Assembly: GCF_000765745.2 (NCBI RefSeq)
Contig: NZ_JRPC02000007.1
Location: 1-64,000 of the forward strand
DNA: 64,000 nucleotides
Reading direction: 5' to 3'
Origin: Helicobacter apodemus
GTDB lineage: Bacteria > Campylobacterota > Campylobacteria > Campylobacterales > Helicobacteraceae
This document shows positions 8,227-17,558 of this stretch, piece by piece. The position numbers and the translations under genes are program-made. The notes under the pieces are model-generated. The model was not told the DNA's origin. It did no database searches and saw only the letters and a program-made list of their open reading frames with translations. How positions within the stretch are numbered: the first letter of the stretch is position 1; every line of letters begins with the position of its first letter.

Positions 8227-10196
8227 TGTTTATCTCCTATTCTTTCATTGCGGGTTTTATAATATGCTTGTAAATCAAAAGGCATTAATGCTTCTTGAAT
8301 GGCATACCTGTCCTTTCCTTGTGCTTCCATATCAGAGCGTATTTTATCAATTTCTTCTTGTCTCCTTAGACTTTCTGGGTTTTCAATAATCATTCCCTTA
8401 GCACCATATCCACGGAATCCTGGAGCAATTTCCATTGTCGCAATATCTAGGGACTCATAGGTGAGTGTCGGTAAGGTTTGATTGGGGTCTTCCCAAGAAG
8501 CTAAAGTTCTCTTTAACCAATTGACATCATCCCTTTTAGGGTAGTCTTCACGGCTATGTGCACCTCTTGATTCTGTCCTATCTAAAGCACCTTTAGCAAC
8601 ACAAAGAGCGATTTTAAGCATTTTTGGGACTCTATAGGCTTCTTCTAACTCTGGATTAGCTTCTAGTCGTTTGGTTTTAATTGCGATATTTTGGGAGCGG
8701 ATATAGAGCTGCTCTAGCTCATCTACTGCTTCTTTAAGATGAGTCCCATCACGGAATATACCAACCTTTTCTCCCATAATTTCTTTCATTCTGTTTTTAA
8801 TTTCAAAAACATTTTCTTTACCCTCACTAGTTAAAATGTTATTAAGGTAGGTTTGTTGTTTTTGGATAAATTCTTCCACCAATTTTGTTTCAATTGTGGC
8901 ATAGGTGTTTTGGCAACTTTGTGCAAAATAATCTCCGATAATCATCCCTGAAACTACCGCTTCACTGACAGAGTTTCCACCTAATCTATTAAATCCGTGT
9001 AAATCCCAACAAGCTGCTTCACCTGCAGAGAAAAGCCCTTCTAAGGCGGTTTCCCCTTTGTAGTTTGTGCGGATACCACCCATTGAGTAGTGTTGCATAG
9101 GCTTAACAGGAGCCCATTTTTCAGCAGGGTCAATTCCTGCAAAGCACTCACAAATTTCTTGCACATCTCTTAAATTCGTTTCGATATGTTGTCTGCCTAA
9201 GATAGAAATATCAAGCCATAAATGCTCTCCATAAGGAGATTGTACTCCTTTACCCTCTCGGATTCTTTGAATCATTCTACGCGCTACAACATCACGACTT
9301 GCAAGCTCCTTTTTTTCTGGTTCATAATCAGGCATAAAACGGTATCCATCAACATCTCTTAATACCCCACCATCTCCACGACAACCTTCAGTGAGTAAGA
9401 TACCACTAGGAAAAAGTGCGGTAGGGTGGAATTGCACCGCTTCCATATTGCCTAATTTTGCTACCCCTGTTTCAAGGGCGATGGCACTTCCTATTCCCTC
9501 ACAAATAACAGCATTTGTAGTATCTTTATAGATTCTTCCATATCCTCCTGTAGCGATTAATGTGCCCTTTGCGACATAGCCGATTAACTCTCCTGTGATT
9601 AAGTCTCTTACAATTGCACCATAACATCGCTTATCCTTGTGGATAAGGGCAATGGCTTCTTTTCTATCGTGGATAGTAACATCGTGTTTTAAGGCTTCAT
9701 TAGCTACTGCAAATAACATAGTATGTCCTGTCGCATCTGCTGTGTAGCAAGTCCTCCATTTTTTTGTCCCACCAAAATCTCTAGAATGGATTAAGCCATG
9801 CCGAAAATCTTCTTCTGTAATAGTTGTTTTTTGAGCGTTGATAATGGCGGTTCTATCCCCTTTTTTGATTCTCGTCCAAGGGACGCCCCAAGCGGCTAGT
9901 TGTCGGATAGCTTTAGGGGCAGTTGTAACAAACATTCTCGCTACTTTTTGGTCGCAACCCCAATCACTTCCCTTTACGGTATCAGCAAAGTGCAAATCCT
10001 CATTATCCCCATCACTCATTTTGGAGTTACCAAGACTTGCTTGCATACCACCTTGTGCGGCTGCAGAATGGCTTCTTTTTACGGGAATTAGGCTTAAAAC
10101 AATAGTATTTAATCCCTTTGATTGACAAGCTACTGCAGCTCTAAGCCCTGCTAAACCTCCGCCAATTACTAGTGAATCACAATATATAATTTTCAT
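8223..10196 (-). CDS. frdA: Fumarate reductase flavoprotein subunit
   Basis: A 657-residue catalytic subunit reducing fumarate to succinate at the cytoplasmic membrane face. The FAD-binding Rossmann motif [10 protein letters not shown] is at about 12-21. The covalent-flavin histidine motif [11 protein letters not shown] is at about 43-53. The active-site region with HPTALFPSG and SRDVVARRM lies mid-protein, and the C-terminal helical domain contains [16 protein letters not shown], typical of succinate dehydrogenase/fumarate reductase flavoproteins. It begins 10 bases after frdC with an AGGAG site. Length equals the usual Helicobacter/Wolinella form. The downstream overlap with frdB keeps subunit stoichiometry. 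Confidence 0.97.
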   Translation of the reverse strand: MKIIYCDSLVIGGGLAGLRAAVACQSKGLNTIVLSLIPVKRSHSAAAQGGMQASLGNSKMSDGDNEDLHFADTVKGSDWGCDQKVARMFVTTAPKAIRQLAAWGVPWTRIKKGDRTAIINAQKTTITEEDFRHGLIHSRDFGGTKKWRTCYTADATGHTMLFAVANEALKHDVTIHDRKEAIALIHKDKRCYGAIVRDLITGELIGYVAKGTLIATGGYGRIYKDTTNAVICEGIGSAIALETGVAKLGNMEAVQFHPTALFPSGILLTEGCRGDGGVLRDVDGYRFMPDYEPEKKELASRDVVARRMIQRIREGKGVQSPYGEHLWLDISILGRQHIETNLRDVQEICECFAGIDPAEKWAPVKPMQHYSMGGIRTNYKGETALEGLFSAGEAACWDLHGFNRLGGNSVSEAVVSGMIIGDYFAQSCQNTYATIETKLVEEFIQKQQTYLNNILTSEGKENVFEIKNRMKEIMGEKVGIFRDGTHLKEAVDELEQLYIRSQNIAIKTKRLEANPELEEAYRVPKMLKIALCVAKGALDRTESRGAHSREDYPKRDDVNWLKRTLASWEDPNQTLPTLTYESLDIATMEIAPGFRGYGAKGMIIENPESLRRQEEIDKIRSDMEAQGKDRYAIQEALMPFDLQAYYKTRNERIGDKQ

Positions 10197-10206
10197 TTAT
10201 AACTCC

Positions 10207-10980
10207 TCATTTTTTACCATAGAGTGTATGATCTAGAGTTTTCATATCTTCAATGCTTGTATTAGGGGATATATCTTGTGATAGCCCGATTTTTACATAT
10301 GCCCCAAAGGTTAATAACCCAAGAGTGATAAAGAAAATACTCATACCCTTTTTGATATTTCTTAAAGTGTTTAAACCTAAGTTTTCAAACCAACCCCATT
10401 TTACACAGAGGCGGTATAAACCAATAGAGGCGTGTAATTCCACTGCAAAAAGTAAAAAGATATATAAAATCCAAAAATGTTGATGCACGAAGCGGTAAGC
10501 TGAAGCATTAGGTCCAATAGTATCTGGAGCTGTTAGCATCACAAATAAATGCACACTGGCTAAAAAGAATAACGCAAAGCCACTACAGGCTTGAATCCAC
10601 CATAGTGATGTATCGCCGTGTTTCATTAGGGTTTTATGTATTTTAAAAATACTGAATTGCTGAAAATTAATAGGAAATTTTCTTAATGCCAAAAAAGCAT
10701 GGACAACAAAGGCTACAATTACAATTATTGCGACAATGCTAACGAGGAATGGTTGTTCTTTTTCTAAGAATACACTCCCTTCAAAAAATTTTGTTACTTT
10801 ATACATAATTTCTTGACCCAATAAGATACTAGAGACAAAAAACATATGTGCTATCATAAAAAGTGCTAGAAATAAGCCTGTAGCACTTTGCCAAAAATCT
10901 AAACGCGCAGGAAGTTTGCTTTTTTTGCGCTCTGGAGTTATTTTTAAATAACCTTGGATAATTCCTTCATCATTTTGCAT
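10207..10980 (-). CDS. frdC: Fumarate reductase di-haem cytochrome b subunit
   Basis: A 257-residue membrane anchor of fumarate reductase that oxidises menaquinol. Five membrane helices are visible, with haem-ligand histidine regions in LFMIAHMFF, VHAFLALRKFPIN, MKHGDTSLWW, ASVHLFVM and AVELHASIGLYRL. This is the layout of the Wolinella-type di-haem FrdC. The ATG at 10980 has a strong GGGAGGA site and gives the normal family N terminus (MQNDEGIIQG). Reading further upstream to 11052 would add a 24-residue unsupported leader. It is the first gene of frdCAB and probably starts from the promoter at 11055. Confidence 0.95.
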   Translation of the reverse strand: MQNDEGIIQGYLKITPERKKSKLPARLDFWQSATGLFLALFMIAHMFFVSSILLGQEIMYKVTKFFEGSVFLEKEQPFLVSIVAIIVIVAFVVHAFLALRKFPINFQQFSIFKIHKTLMKHGDTSLWWIQACSGFALFFLASVHLFVMLTAPDTIGPNASAYRFVHQHFWILYIFLLFAVELHASIGLYRLCVKWGWFENLGLNTLRNIKKGMSIFFITLGLLTFGAYVKIGLSQDISPNTSIEDMKTLDHTLYGKK

Positions 10981-11054
10981 AAAATCCTCCCAAAGTGGAA
11001 TATTTGAGTGCTTTCGCACGACATTCAGCTTAAAACTATAAAAACAGAGCATTA

Positions 11055-11060
11055 ATTATA
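11055..11060 (-). promoter_or_regulatory. Candidate -10 box for frdCAB
   Basis: TATAAT on the minus strand within TCTTATAATTAATG. A start about seven bases downstream gives a leader near 68 bases that contains a small hairpin with a GAAA tetraloop (GTGCGAAAGCAC, 11008-11019). Confidence 0.45.
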
Positions 11061-11261
11061 AGACAAAATCAATTAAATTTTATTGAATATTTAAAGTATA
11101 GAGTGCAAGATTCATGTTTGTGTGGCTAGGGATGTTGATAAAAAATGTAACTTTTAAAGAAACTTAAAGGATAAAAAAGTATTATCCAGCTTGTTATGGA
11201 TATTTGCATAGAAAAAAATTACTTTAAAGAATACGATTATATTTGTTAAGGAGATATTGTA

Positions 11262-11507
11262 ATGATGCCTTTTAGTGATGAAGAATTATTAAAGCCTGTT
11301 GAGATTGTAATTGATAAAGTGCGTCCAATGTTAGTAGCTGATGGGGGGAATGTAACTTTATTAAAAATTGAAGAAGGTAAGGTATATGTTCGTCTAGAGG
11401 GAGCCTGTAAAGGCTGTGCTAGTAGCTCTAGGACTTTGAAGTTTGGTATTGAACGGGCTTTAAAGGATGAGATTCACCCAGAAATAGAGCTTATTAATAT
11501 TGCTTAA
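11262..11507 (+). CDS. NifU-like scaffold/carrier protein (Nfu domain)
   Basis: An 81-residue stand-alone Nfu domain that accepts and delivers iron-sulfur clusters. It has the family core LVADGGNVTLLKIEEGKVYV and the cluster-binding CKGC motif (about residues 49-52) in GACKGCASSS. An AAGGAGA site precedes the ATG; a second ATG directly after could also serve. Order Nfu, unknown protein, murE matches the H. pylori arrangement. It is transcribed divergently from frdCAB, whose subunit B needs three clusters. That functional link is inference. Confidence 0.92.
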   Translation: MMPFSDEELLKPVEIVIDKVRPMLVADGGNVTLLKIEEGKVYVRLEGACKGCASSSRTLKFGIERALKDEIHPEIELINIA

Positions 11508-11517
11508 AGTAAAAATA

Positions 11518-12135
11518 ATGGCTTATTACTGGAAAAATAAAATCAAAGAACACTTTATTAAACGGCGTTATTTAGAGGTTTTGAAAGATTGTTCTTATTT
11601 ATATGCAAAAATTATAGCAGAGTTAGATTCTGAAATGGTAAAACAACAATCTAAACTCAATGAAATGAAAACCATTGAAATGTTTTCTATGCTTGCAGAT
11701 ATGGCATTAGAGCACGAAGAGGAAGCAAGGGCTTTATTTGAATATTATCAAGTAACAAAAACAAAAAATAATTGGCAAGCTGAAGAGAGTATTATAGAGA
11801 TGATTGGGAATTTTGATAAGAATCTCTGTGAGTTAAGTATGGTTATACAGAGTATTCAAGATATTGATATTGATAAAAATGATGGAATTTTGTATAAAGA
11901 CTTTAAAGAATTAGAGAAAGATATTGGATTTAAAGAAGCTTTTGAAGATTTAATGTTTAGCTCTAAGATTATTTTTACCAATAAAAATGATTTTTTATAT
12001 TTTGTTAAAAATCTTGTAAAGTTTGGTTATGAAGATATTGCGATGAATTATTTTGAAAATTCTGGCAGCTTTTTGTTTTTTGATAGAGATTTTTTAAATT
12101 TTTATAAAGAAATTTTACAAAATAGAAAGCATTAA
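11518..12135 (+). CDS. Conserved protein of unknown function between nfu and murE
   Basis: A 205-residue soluble, charged, mostly helical protein with no motif I recognise. It begins MAYYWKNKIKEHFIKRRYLE and contains acidic helices such as ALEHEEEARALFEYYQ. The ATG at 11518 is preferred over an in-frame TTG at 11500 that would overlap nfu. Its stop overlaps the murE start by one base, so it is cotranscribed. A gene of unknown function sits at the same place in H. pylori, which supports it being real and conserved. Confidence 0.8.
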   Translation: MAYYWKNKIKEHFIKRRYLEVLKDCSYLYAKIIAELDSEMVKQQSKLNEMKTIEMFSMLADMALEHEEEARALFEYYQVTKTKNNWQAEESIIEMIGNFDKNLCELSMVIQSIQDIDIDKNDGILYKDFKELEKDIGFKEAFEDLMFSSKIIFTNKNDFLYFVKNLVKFGYEDIAMNYFENSGSFLFFDRDFLNFYKEILQNRKH

Positions 12136-13451
12136 TGAAGTTTTTGCTACGAAACCCTAAAACCTTTTGTTTTATTAGTGATGATTCAAGGGAAGATTCT
12201 AAAGATTGTGCGTTTTTGGTTACACAAAGCTCTCAAAAATATTTGCAACACGCTAGAGAAAATGGTTTTAAAGATTTCTTGACACCGCAGGAGTTGGGGA
12301 AATATTTAGATTTAAATTTGAAAATTATTGGTATTACTGGCACTAATGGTAAAACAACAACTGCTGCGATGATTTATTCCATTTTGTTGGATTTGGGTTA
12401 TAAAGTAGGGCTTTTAGGAACAAGGGGATTTTTTATCAATGAAAAGCAAAAGCGTCCTAAAGGCTTAACAACTCCTAGTCTTTTAGAGATTTATTCTGCT
12501 ATTGATGAAGCGAGGTTAGAGAAATGTGAATATTTCGTTATGGAGGTTAGCTCTCACGCGATTGTTCAAAATAGAATAGAGGGTTTAATATTTGATTTAC
12601 GCATATTAACAAATATTACAAGCGATCATTTAGATTATCATAAGACTTTAGAAAATTATATTGCTACCAAAAATTCTTTTTTTATGAATCCTAATGATAA
12701 GAAGCTACTTAATAAAGATGAATCAAAAGCTCAATATGCCCTGCAAAATACGCTTACTTATGGGATTGAATCTAATGCAACCTTTAGCGTAAAAGCTTAT
12801 AGTCTTAGAAATGGAATTACTGCACAAATTACCCATGGTAAAGAAGAGGCTACTCTTGATGTAGCTTTTTTTGGTAAGCATAATCTCTACAATGCTCTAG
12901 CAGCTATTGGGGCTGTTAAGATATTAGAGGATTTACCCTTAGAGAGCATTATTGCTAAATTAGAGGGTTTTGGTGGGGTCAAAGGCCGTATGCAAGTGGT
13001 TAGTGAAAATCCACTTGTTATTGTGGATTTTGCACATACAGAGGATGGAATGGAGAAAGTTTTTGAATCTTTTTTGCATAGGAAAATTGTTGTTGTTTTT
13101 GGTGCTGGAGGAGATAGGGATAGATTAAAGCGTCCAAAAATGGGTTTATGTGCGGCAAGATATGCCCATACGCTTTACCTTACAAGTGATAATCCAAGAA
13201 GCGAAAATCCTTTGCAGATTATAGAGGAAATTTTATCAGGAATCCCCGAAGAGTTACGAAAAAAAAGGAATATTTATGTAGAAGAAAATCGTTCTTTTGC
13301 TATCAAAAAAGCCTTAGAAAATCTACAATTAAATGAGGTATTGCTTATCTTGGGTAAGGGTGATGAAAATTATCAAATTATTGGTGAGGAGACTTTAGAA
13401 TTTGATGATTGCAAGGAAGTTGAAAAATATATCAAAAATAAAGTATTTTAG
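12135..13451 (+). CDS. murE: UDP-MurNAc-tripeptide synthetase (meso-diaminopimelate-adding)
   Basis: A 438-residue cytoplasmic Mur ligase that adds meso-diaminopimelate to UDP-MurNAc-L-Ala-D-Glu in peptidoglycan synthesis. The ATP loop GITGTNGKTTT is at about 66-76, the central-domain motif YFVMEVSSHA about 135-144, and the substrate-selecting SDNPRSENP about 352-360. The DNPR form is diagnostic for diaminopimelate rather than lysine. It is somewhat short at the N terminus compared with enterobacterial MurE, as is usual in this group. It starts at the ATG overlapping the previous gene and runs convergently toward ftsI. Confidence 0.96.
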   Translation: MKFLLRNPKTFCFISDDSREDSKDCAFLVTQSSQKYLQHARENGFKDFLTPQELGKYLDLNLKIIGITGTNGKTTTAAMIYSILLDLGYKVGLLGTRGFFINEKQKRPKGLTTPSLLEIYSAIDEARLEKCEYFVMEVSSHAIVQNRIEGLIFDLRILTNITSDHLDYHKTLENYIATKNSFFMNPNDKKLLNKDESKAQYALQNTLTYGIESNATFSVKAYSLRNGITAQITHGKEEATLDVAFFGKHNLYNALAAIGAVKILEDLPLESIIAKLEGFGGVKGRMQVVSENPLVIVDFAHTEDGMEKVFESFLHRKIVVVFGAGGDRDRLKRPKMGLCAARYAHTLYLTSDNPRSENPLQIIEEILSGIPEELRKKRNIYVEENRSFAIKKALENLQLNEVLLILGKGDENYQIIGEETLEFDDCKEVEKYIKNKVF

Positions 13452-13466
13452 GGATTTATTGGGGTT

Positions 13467-15230
13467 TTATTGACTGGGATAGAGATAATTTTCTTTGACG
13501 AGTAATTCTACCACTTCTTTAAAGAGTGGAACGGCTGTCATCGAAGCAAAATAGGCTTCTATTTCATTAGGTTCAAAAACACTAATGCCAATGGTGTATT
13601 CATTGCCTTTTGCATCACTTACAAAGCCAAAAAATGAGCTATTATATTTGCGGACATATTTACCCCCCTGTGCTATATGTGCTGTGCCTGTTTTACCCCC
13701 TATGGTTAGCCCTTTAACTTGAGCACTTCTTCCTGTGCCTTCTTTGACGACTTTAATGAGCGTATTTTTAACTTCCATAGCGGTCTTATCGCTTAAAATT
13801 CTAAGGGGTTCTTGGTGTTTGAGTTTATAGCGGATTTGTTGAGGAACTTGTAGATATTCTACAATATAAGGATCATAAGCGATTCCGTGATTGACAATCG
13901 TGTTATAACCTTTTAGCATTTGCATAAAGGTCGTTCTTAAACCATAGCCATAAGAAACGGTTGCTTTATAAACTTCACTTCTAAATCGTCTTATATCCGG
14001 AATGGTTCCGTTTTTTTCATAAGGAAGATCAATGCCTGTTTGTTTTCCAAACCCAAAGGCTTGTAAGCTTTCATAATATTCTTGAGGTTCTAAACGTTGA
14101 GCGATTTTTGCCATTCCTATATTACTTGAGTAGAGCAAAATCTCCTCTACACTAGAGGATTGAAGTTTGCGTGTATCGGTGATGTAAAAGTTGTGTAATT
14201 TATAGCGCCCATTTTCTAAAAAAATATTTTCTGTAGGAGAAATGAGATTTTTATCTAATAAAATAGAATAAATAATAGGTTTTATAATGCTTCCAGGCTC
14301 ATAAGAGTATTCAACGGCACTTGCATTTAAGGCGGGATAATCCTTTTTGGTAATGGCATTAGGGTTAAATCTAGCACTACTAGCTAAAGCAATAATTTTT
14401 CCACTTTTGCTTTCCATAATACCTACTAAGATTTCTTTTGCTCCTAATGCGATTTTATTTTTATCAGTTAGCCGTTCAATCTTTTTTTGGAGTTTTAGAG
14501 GAATACTTGAGATAATATCATACCCATCTATTCTATCTTGAAAATTAGAATCTTTGTTTAAAATCACATTAAAGCCAATATCTCTTTTACCTATCATTAA
14601 TAAATCGTTAATAGGTTTTAATTCCTCATTAAAGCTTCTTTCAATTCCTTTAACTCCTGTTACACGAGTGATTCTCTTATCATTTTCTTTATAGATATAG
14701 CCTAGAATTGGCTCCATAGCATCATTATAGAGATAATCTCGAGATTCTCCGCTCTCAACAATGGATAATCCATATTTGAAAATATTTCCATTTTTATCTT
14801 CATAGGAGCGGAATACATTAAGTGTGTTAAGCTTGATATTGAGTTGTTTTAAGTAACTTGCACTTTTAGAATCAATATCATAAGAGAGGACAACATTCCC
14901 TTTTTCTTGGAGTTTTAATTCAATCTCATCGCGTGGAATTTTGCTATAAATAGAAAAAAGACTAACAAATAAATCTTTTTTTTGAGGGTCGATATTGTAG
15001 GTATTCACAACGGCTTTATAGATTTTTTTGCTAGAAGCTAAGAGGAATCCATCACTGCTATAAATAGAACCTCTAATGGCACTTTCTATTTTTTTAGCTT
15101 GAAAGTTAGGGAGTTTTCTATCGGTGATAAGATGATAAAAGGTAGTGCCTAAAAAAAAGCAAAAACCCGTCCCTATACTAAGAAAAAGGAGTAGGATTTT
15201 TCCTGTTTTTTTAGAATCACAATTGTGCAT
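13467..15230 (-). CDS. ftsI: Septal peptidoglycan transpeptidase (penicillin-binding protein 3)
   Basis: A 587-residue class B penicillin-binding protein for septal cross-linking. One membrane anchor lies near residues 10-32. The dimerisation domain is followed by the transpeptidase domain with the serine motif EPGSIIKP (catalytic Ser about 308), SSNIG (about 368) and KTGTAH (about 515). It overlaps fliE by one base and sits in an operon behind flgB-flgC-fliE, an arrangement also known in H. pylori, which places a division enzyme under a flagellar promoter plus any internal promoter. FtsI is favoured over PBP2 by this neighbourhood. Confidence 0.93.
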   Translation of the reverse strand: MHNCDSKKTGKILLLFLSIGTGFCFFLGTTFYHLITDRKLPNFQAKKIESAIRGSIYSSDGFLLASSKKIYKAVVNTYNIDPQKKDLFVSLFSIYSKIPRDEIELKLQEKGNVVLSYDIDSKSASYLKQLNIKLNTLNVFRSYEDKNGNIFKYGLSIVESGESRDYLYNDAMEPILGYIYKENDKRITRVTGVKGIERSFNEELKPINDLLMIGKRDIGFNVILNKDSNFQDRIDGYDIISSIPLKLQKKIERLTDKNKIALGAKEILVGIMESKSGKIIALASSARFNPNAITKKDYPALNASAVEYSYEPGSIIKPIIYSILLDKNLISPTENIFLENGRYKLHNFYITDTRKLQSSSVEEILLYSSNIGMAKIAQRLEPQEYYESLQAFGFGKQTGIDLPYEKNGTIPDIRRFRSEVYKATVSYGYGLRTTFMQMLKGYNTIVNHGIAYDPYIVEYLQVPQQIRYKLKHQEPLRILSDKTAMEVKNTLIKVVKEGTGRSAQVKGLTIGGKTGTAHIAQGGKYVRKYNSSFFGFVSDAKGNEYTIGISVFEPNEIEAYFASMTAVPLFKEVVELLVKENYLYPSQ

Positions 15231-15547
15231 TACATTTGAGTTTTAATAAGCTCTTTGTAAGCACTAATAGCTTTGTTTCTTACTTCTAGCATTAATTTCA
15301 TACTATTTTCAGCTTTTCCTATAGCCACAGCGGCTTGGTGCAAATCTTTAATTTGCCCTGTTGCCATATCTGCCATAGCCTCTTCGCTAACTTTTTGGCG
15401 GGTATTGACTTCATCTACCGCTTCTTTTAACATATTCCCAAAAGTTTTATTTGAGGGGTTTAAATTATGGTTTGGCGATAGATTTGGGACATTTTGTAAT
15501 TTTGATTCTAGCTTTTCTAAATCCATACCATATTTTTTAATTTCCAT
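15230..15547 (-). CDS. fliE: Flagellar hook-basal body complex protein FliE
   Basis: A 105-residue FliE, the adaptor between MS ring and proximal rod. It has an Asn/Pro-rich N-terminal stretch (LSPNHNLNPSNKTFG), then the conserved helical region with VDEVNTRQKVSEEAMADMAT and the C-terminal signature KLMLEVRNKAISAYKELIKTQ. It starts at 15547 with an AAGGAATA site, 10 bases after flgC, and overlaps ftsI by one base at its end. Confidence 0.96.
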   Translation of the reverse strand: MEIKKYGMDLEKLESKLQNVPNLSPNHNLNPSNKTFGNMLKEAVDEVNTRQKVSEEAMADMATGQIKDLHQAAVAIGKAENSMKLMLEVRNKAISAYKELIKTQM

Positions 15548-15557
15548 TTATATTCCT

Positions 15558-16058
15558 TTATGCTTGGAACATAGAAATAGCAGTGCTTGCCATATTTTTA
15601 GCACTTTGGAATGCAGCAACATTAGCTTGATAAGCTTTAGTTGCTTCAATCAAGTCTGCCATTTCCACGACAGGATTGATATTAGGATAGGCAACATAAC
15701 CTTCCGAGTTAGCATCTGGATGGTTTGGCTCGTATTTCATTTTAGGTTGTGTGTCATCCCTGACAATCTTATCTACATATACGCTCATAAGCGTAGGCGT
15801 AGGCTCTAATCCTTTATCAAAAACATCCATTTCATCTAATGGATCTTCGTATTTTAGCAAATTATTACTTTTTTCATACTTTTGATTTAAAACTTTATCA
15901 AAATCAAAAGCTTTAAGCACTAATTCGCGTCTTCTATAAGGTCCGCCCTCATCAGTTCTTGTGGTATTTGCATTAGCAATGTTGCTAGAGATTAAATTAA
16001 CTCTTTGACGTTGTGCGGATAATCCATAGCCACTTATATCAAAGCTAGATAAAAACAT
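15558..16058 (-). CDS. flgC: Flagellar proximal rod protein FlgC
   Basis: A 166-residue rod protein of the axial family. The N-terminal signature SGYGLSAQRQRVNLISSNIANANTTR (about residues 9-34) is the flagellar basal-body rod motif. The C-terminal helix EMADLIEATKAYQANVAAFQ supplies the second coiled-coil half that polymerises in the rod. It follows flgB by 11 bases and has an AAGGAG site. Confidence 0.97.
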   Translation of the reverse strand: MFLSSFDISGYGLSAQRQRVNLISSNIANANTTRTDEGGPYRRRELVLKAFDFDKVLNQKYEKSNNLLKYEDPLDEMDVFDKGLEPTPTLMSVYVDKIVRDDTQPKMKYEPNHPDANSEGYVAYPNINPVVEMADLIEATKAYQANVAAFQSAKNMASTAISMFQA

Positions 16059-16069
16059 TAAAAATCTCC

Positions 16070-16504
16070 TTAAATATTTCTTGAAGATTCAAGGGCGTAA
16101 GCATAAATTCCTGCTTGTTTCCTTAAAGCACCAACTAAAGCTTGATACATAATATCATTTTTTCCCATTTCGGTAGTTTCTATATCTATATCAACACTAT
16201 TTCCATCATTTCTACTTAGGTGTCCATCACGATAAAAGATAGTTGGATGATTATTATTCTTATGTTCTAAAGGCAGGAGATGATTAGCATTGGTAATAGC
16301 GACTTTTAATTCTAGTTTTCTCTCACGATTAAATATTTCATCGGATTTTTTTGCTAACATTTGTTCAAAATTTATATCTTTTGGGCGATACATAGGGGTT
16401 GAAATATTAGCGATATTGCTTGCAATCATATCTCTACGCAAAGCTCTATAATCGAGGGCTTCTTGTGCTAACTCTCTTGCTTGACTATAACTAAAAATAC
16501 TCAT
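16070..16504 (-). CDS. flgB: Flagellar proximal rod protein FlgB
   Basis: A 144-residue rod protein, first gene of flgB-flgC-fliE-ftsI. The N-terminal rod motif is in RALRRDMIASNIANISTPMY (about 18-37), and the C-terminal helix begins MGKNDIMYQALVGALRKQ. The start at 16504 is preceded by AAAAGGGG. A textbook sigma-54 promoter lies about 50 bases upstream, so the operon belongs to the RpoN (middle) flagellar class. Confidence 0.96.
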   Translation of the reverse strand: MSIFSYSQARELAQEALDYRALRRDMIASNIANISTPMYRPKDINFEQMLAKKSDEIFNRERKLELKVAITNANHLLPLEHKNNNHPTIFYRDGHLSRNDGNSVDIDIETTEMGKNDIMYQALVGALRKQAGIYAYALESSRNI

Positions 16505-16551
16505 TTTAAATCCCCTTTTAGAGATGAATAATATCTGTTTTTATGTAACCT

Positions 16552-16568
16552 AAGCAAGTATTATTCCA
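16552..16568 (-). promoter_or_regulatory. Sigma-54 (RpoN) promoter of the flgB operon
   Basis: On the minus strand TGGAATAATACTTGCTT has the invariant GG and GC separated by exactly ten bases, matching the -24/-12 pattern used by Helicobacter RpoN flagellar genes. The predicted transcript start is about 38 bases before the flgB ATG. Confidence 0.85.
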
Positions 16569-16677
16569 GTTTTAATAATACAAGTTTAAGCATAAAAACT
16601 ATATCTTAACCTAAAGAAAAAAATTTTAAGAATCTTAGGATAATTTTAGGTTTGAGTGAAGTTAGAGAGTTCAAGCA

Positions 16678-17529
16678 ATGGAGCAAAAATTAAAAGTTTC
16701 CCTAATCCAAATGCATAGTATCCCACAAAATGTTGAGGGTAATTTAGCACTTGCGTTAAATTTAGCCCAAGAGGGTGTTGAAAATGGTTCAAAACTCATC
16801 GTATTTTCAGAGCTTTTTGATAGTGGTTATTGCGTGGAATTAGAGGATTGTAAATACGCAAGTGATTTTGAAAATTTTAAAGATTCTAAAACCTTGCAAT
16901 CTCTTTTAAAGTTTTGCCAACAACATAAAGTCTATGTAGTAGGCTGCATCATTGAAAGAGATAGCAAACATAATACCTTTTATGATACCGCCTTTATTTT
17001 AAACCAAAAGGGCTTAGTGGGTAAATATAGAAAAATTTATTTGTGGGGGGATGAGAGCAGACGCTTTTGTAGGGGTGAAGATTATCCTGTTTTTAGTTTA
17101 GATTTTGGGGGCTTTAAAGTTAAAGTTGGTTTGCAGATTTGTTATGAGATAGGCTTTAGTGAAGGAGCTAGGATTCTAGCTTTAAAGGGTGCGGATATTT
17201 TGATATTTCCATCAGCTTTTGGAAGGGCAAGGCTTTATGCTTGGAATCTCGCAAGTAGGGCTAGGGCATTAGAAAATGGAGCTTTTGTTTTAGCGGTTAA
17301 TCAAAGTAAAAGCCAAAATAGTCAATTCACCCATCAAAAAATACATTTTGCTGCGAATTCTCAAGTTATTAATCCTCAAGGGAAGGTTTTAGCAAGAGCA
17401 AGAAAAAGCAATGAAGTTTTGATGTGTGAGCTTGATTTAGGAGAATGCACTAAACAAAGAAAAGCAATTCCTTATTTGCAAGATATTGATGTATCTTTGC
17501 AAATAAAAGCTCTACAAAGTTTAGATTAA
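16678..17529 (+). CDS. Carbon-nitrogen hydrolase (nitrilase superfamily amidase)
   Basis: A 283-residue cytoplasmic amidase-type enzyme. The Glu-Lys-Cys triad is visible: Glu45 in VFSELFDSGY, Lys119 in GKYRKIYLWGDE and Cys155 in GLQICYEIGF. Family length is normal (270-300). It is first in a tight run with a PgdA/cyclic-imidase-like metallohydrolase, a small CxxC protein and a CobW GTPase. A cyclic-imide or N-carbamoyl pathway would need an imide-ring opener followed by a half-amidase such as this protein. That pairing is inference, and N-carbamoylputrescine amidase-like activity is an alternative. Confidence 0.88.
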   Translation: MEQKLKVSLIQMHSIPQNVEGNLALALNLAQEGVENGSKLIVFSELFDSGYCVELEDCKYASDFENFKDSKTLQSLLKFCQQHKVYVVGCIIERDSKHNTFYDTAFILNQKGLVGKYRKIYLWGDESRRFCRGEDYPVFSLDFGGFKVKVGLQICYEIGFSEGARILALKGADILIFPSAFGRARLYAWNLASRARALENGAFVLAVNQSKSQNSQFTHQKIHFAANSQVINPQGKVLARARKSNEVLMCELDLGECTKQRKAIPYLQDIDVSLQIKALQSLD

Positions 17530-17558
17530 ACTTTGATTAAATAATTTAAGGAGTAAAA

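Noticed and set aside
15273-15809. 178-codon plus-strand frame across fliE and flgC
   Set aside because: It spans two genes antisense; both flagellar proteins carry family motifs on the minus strand.
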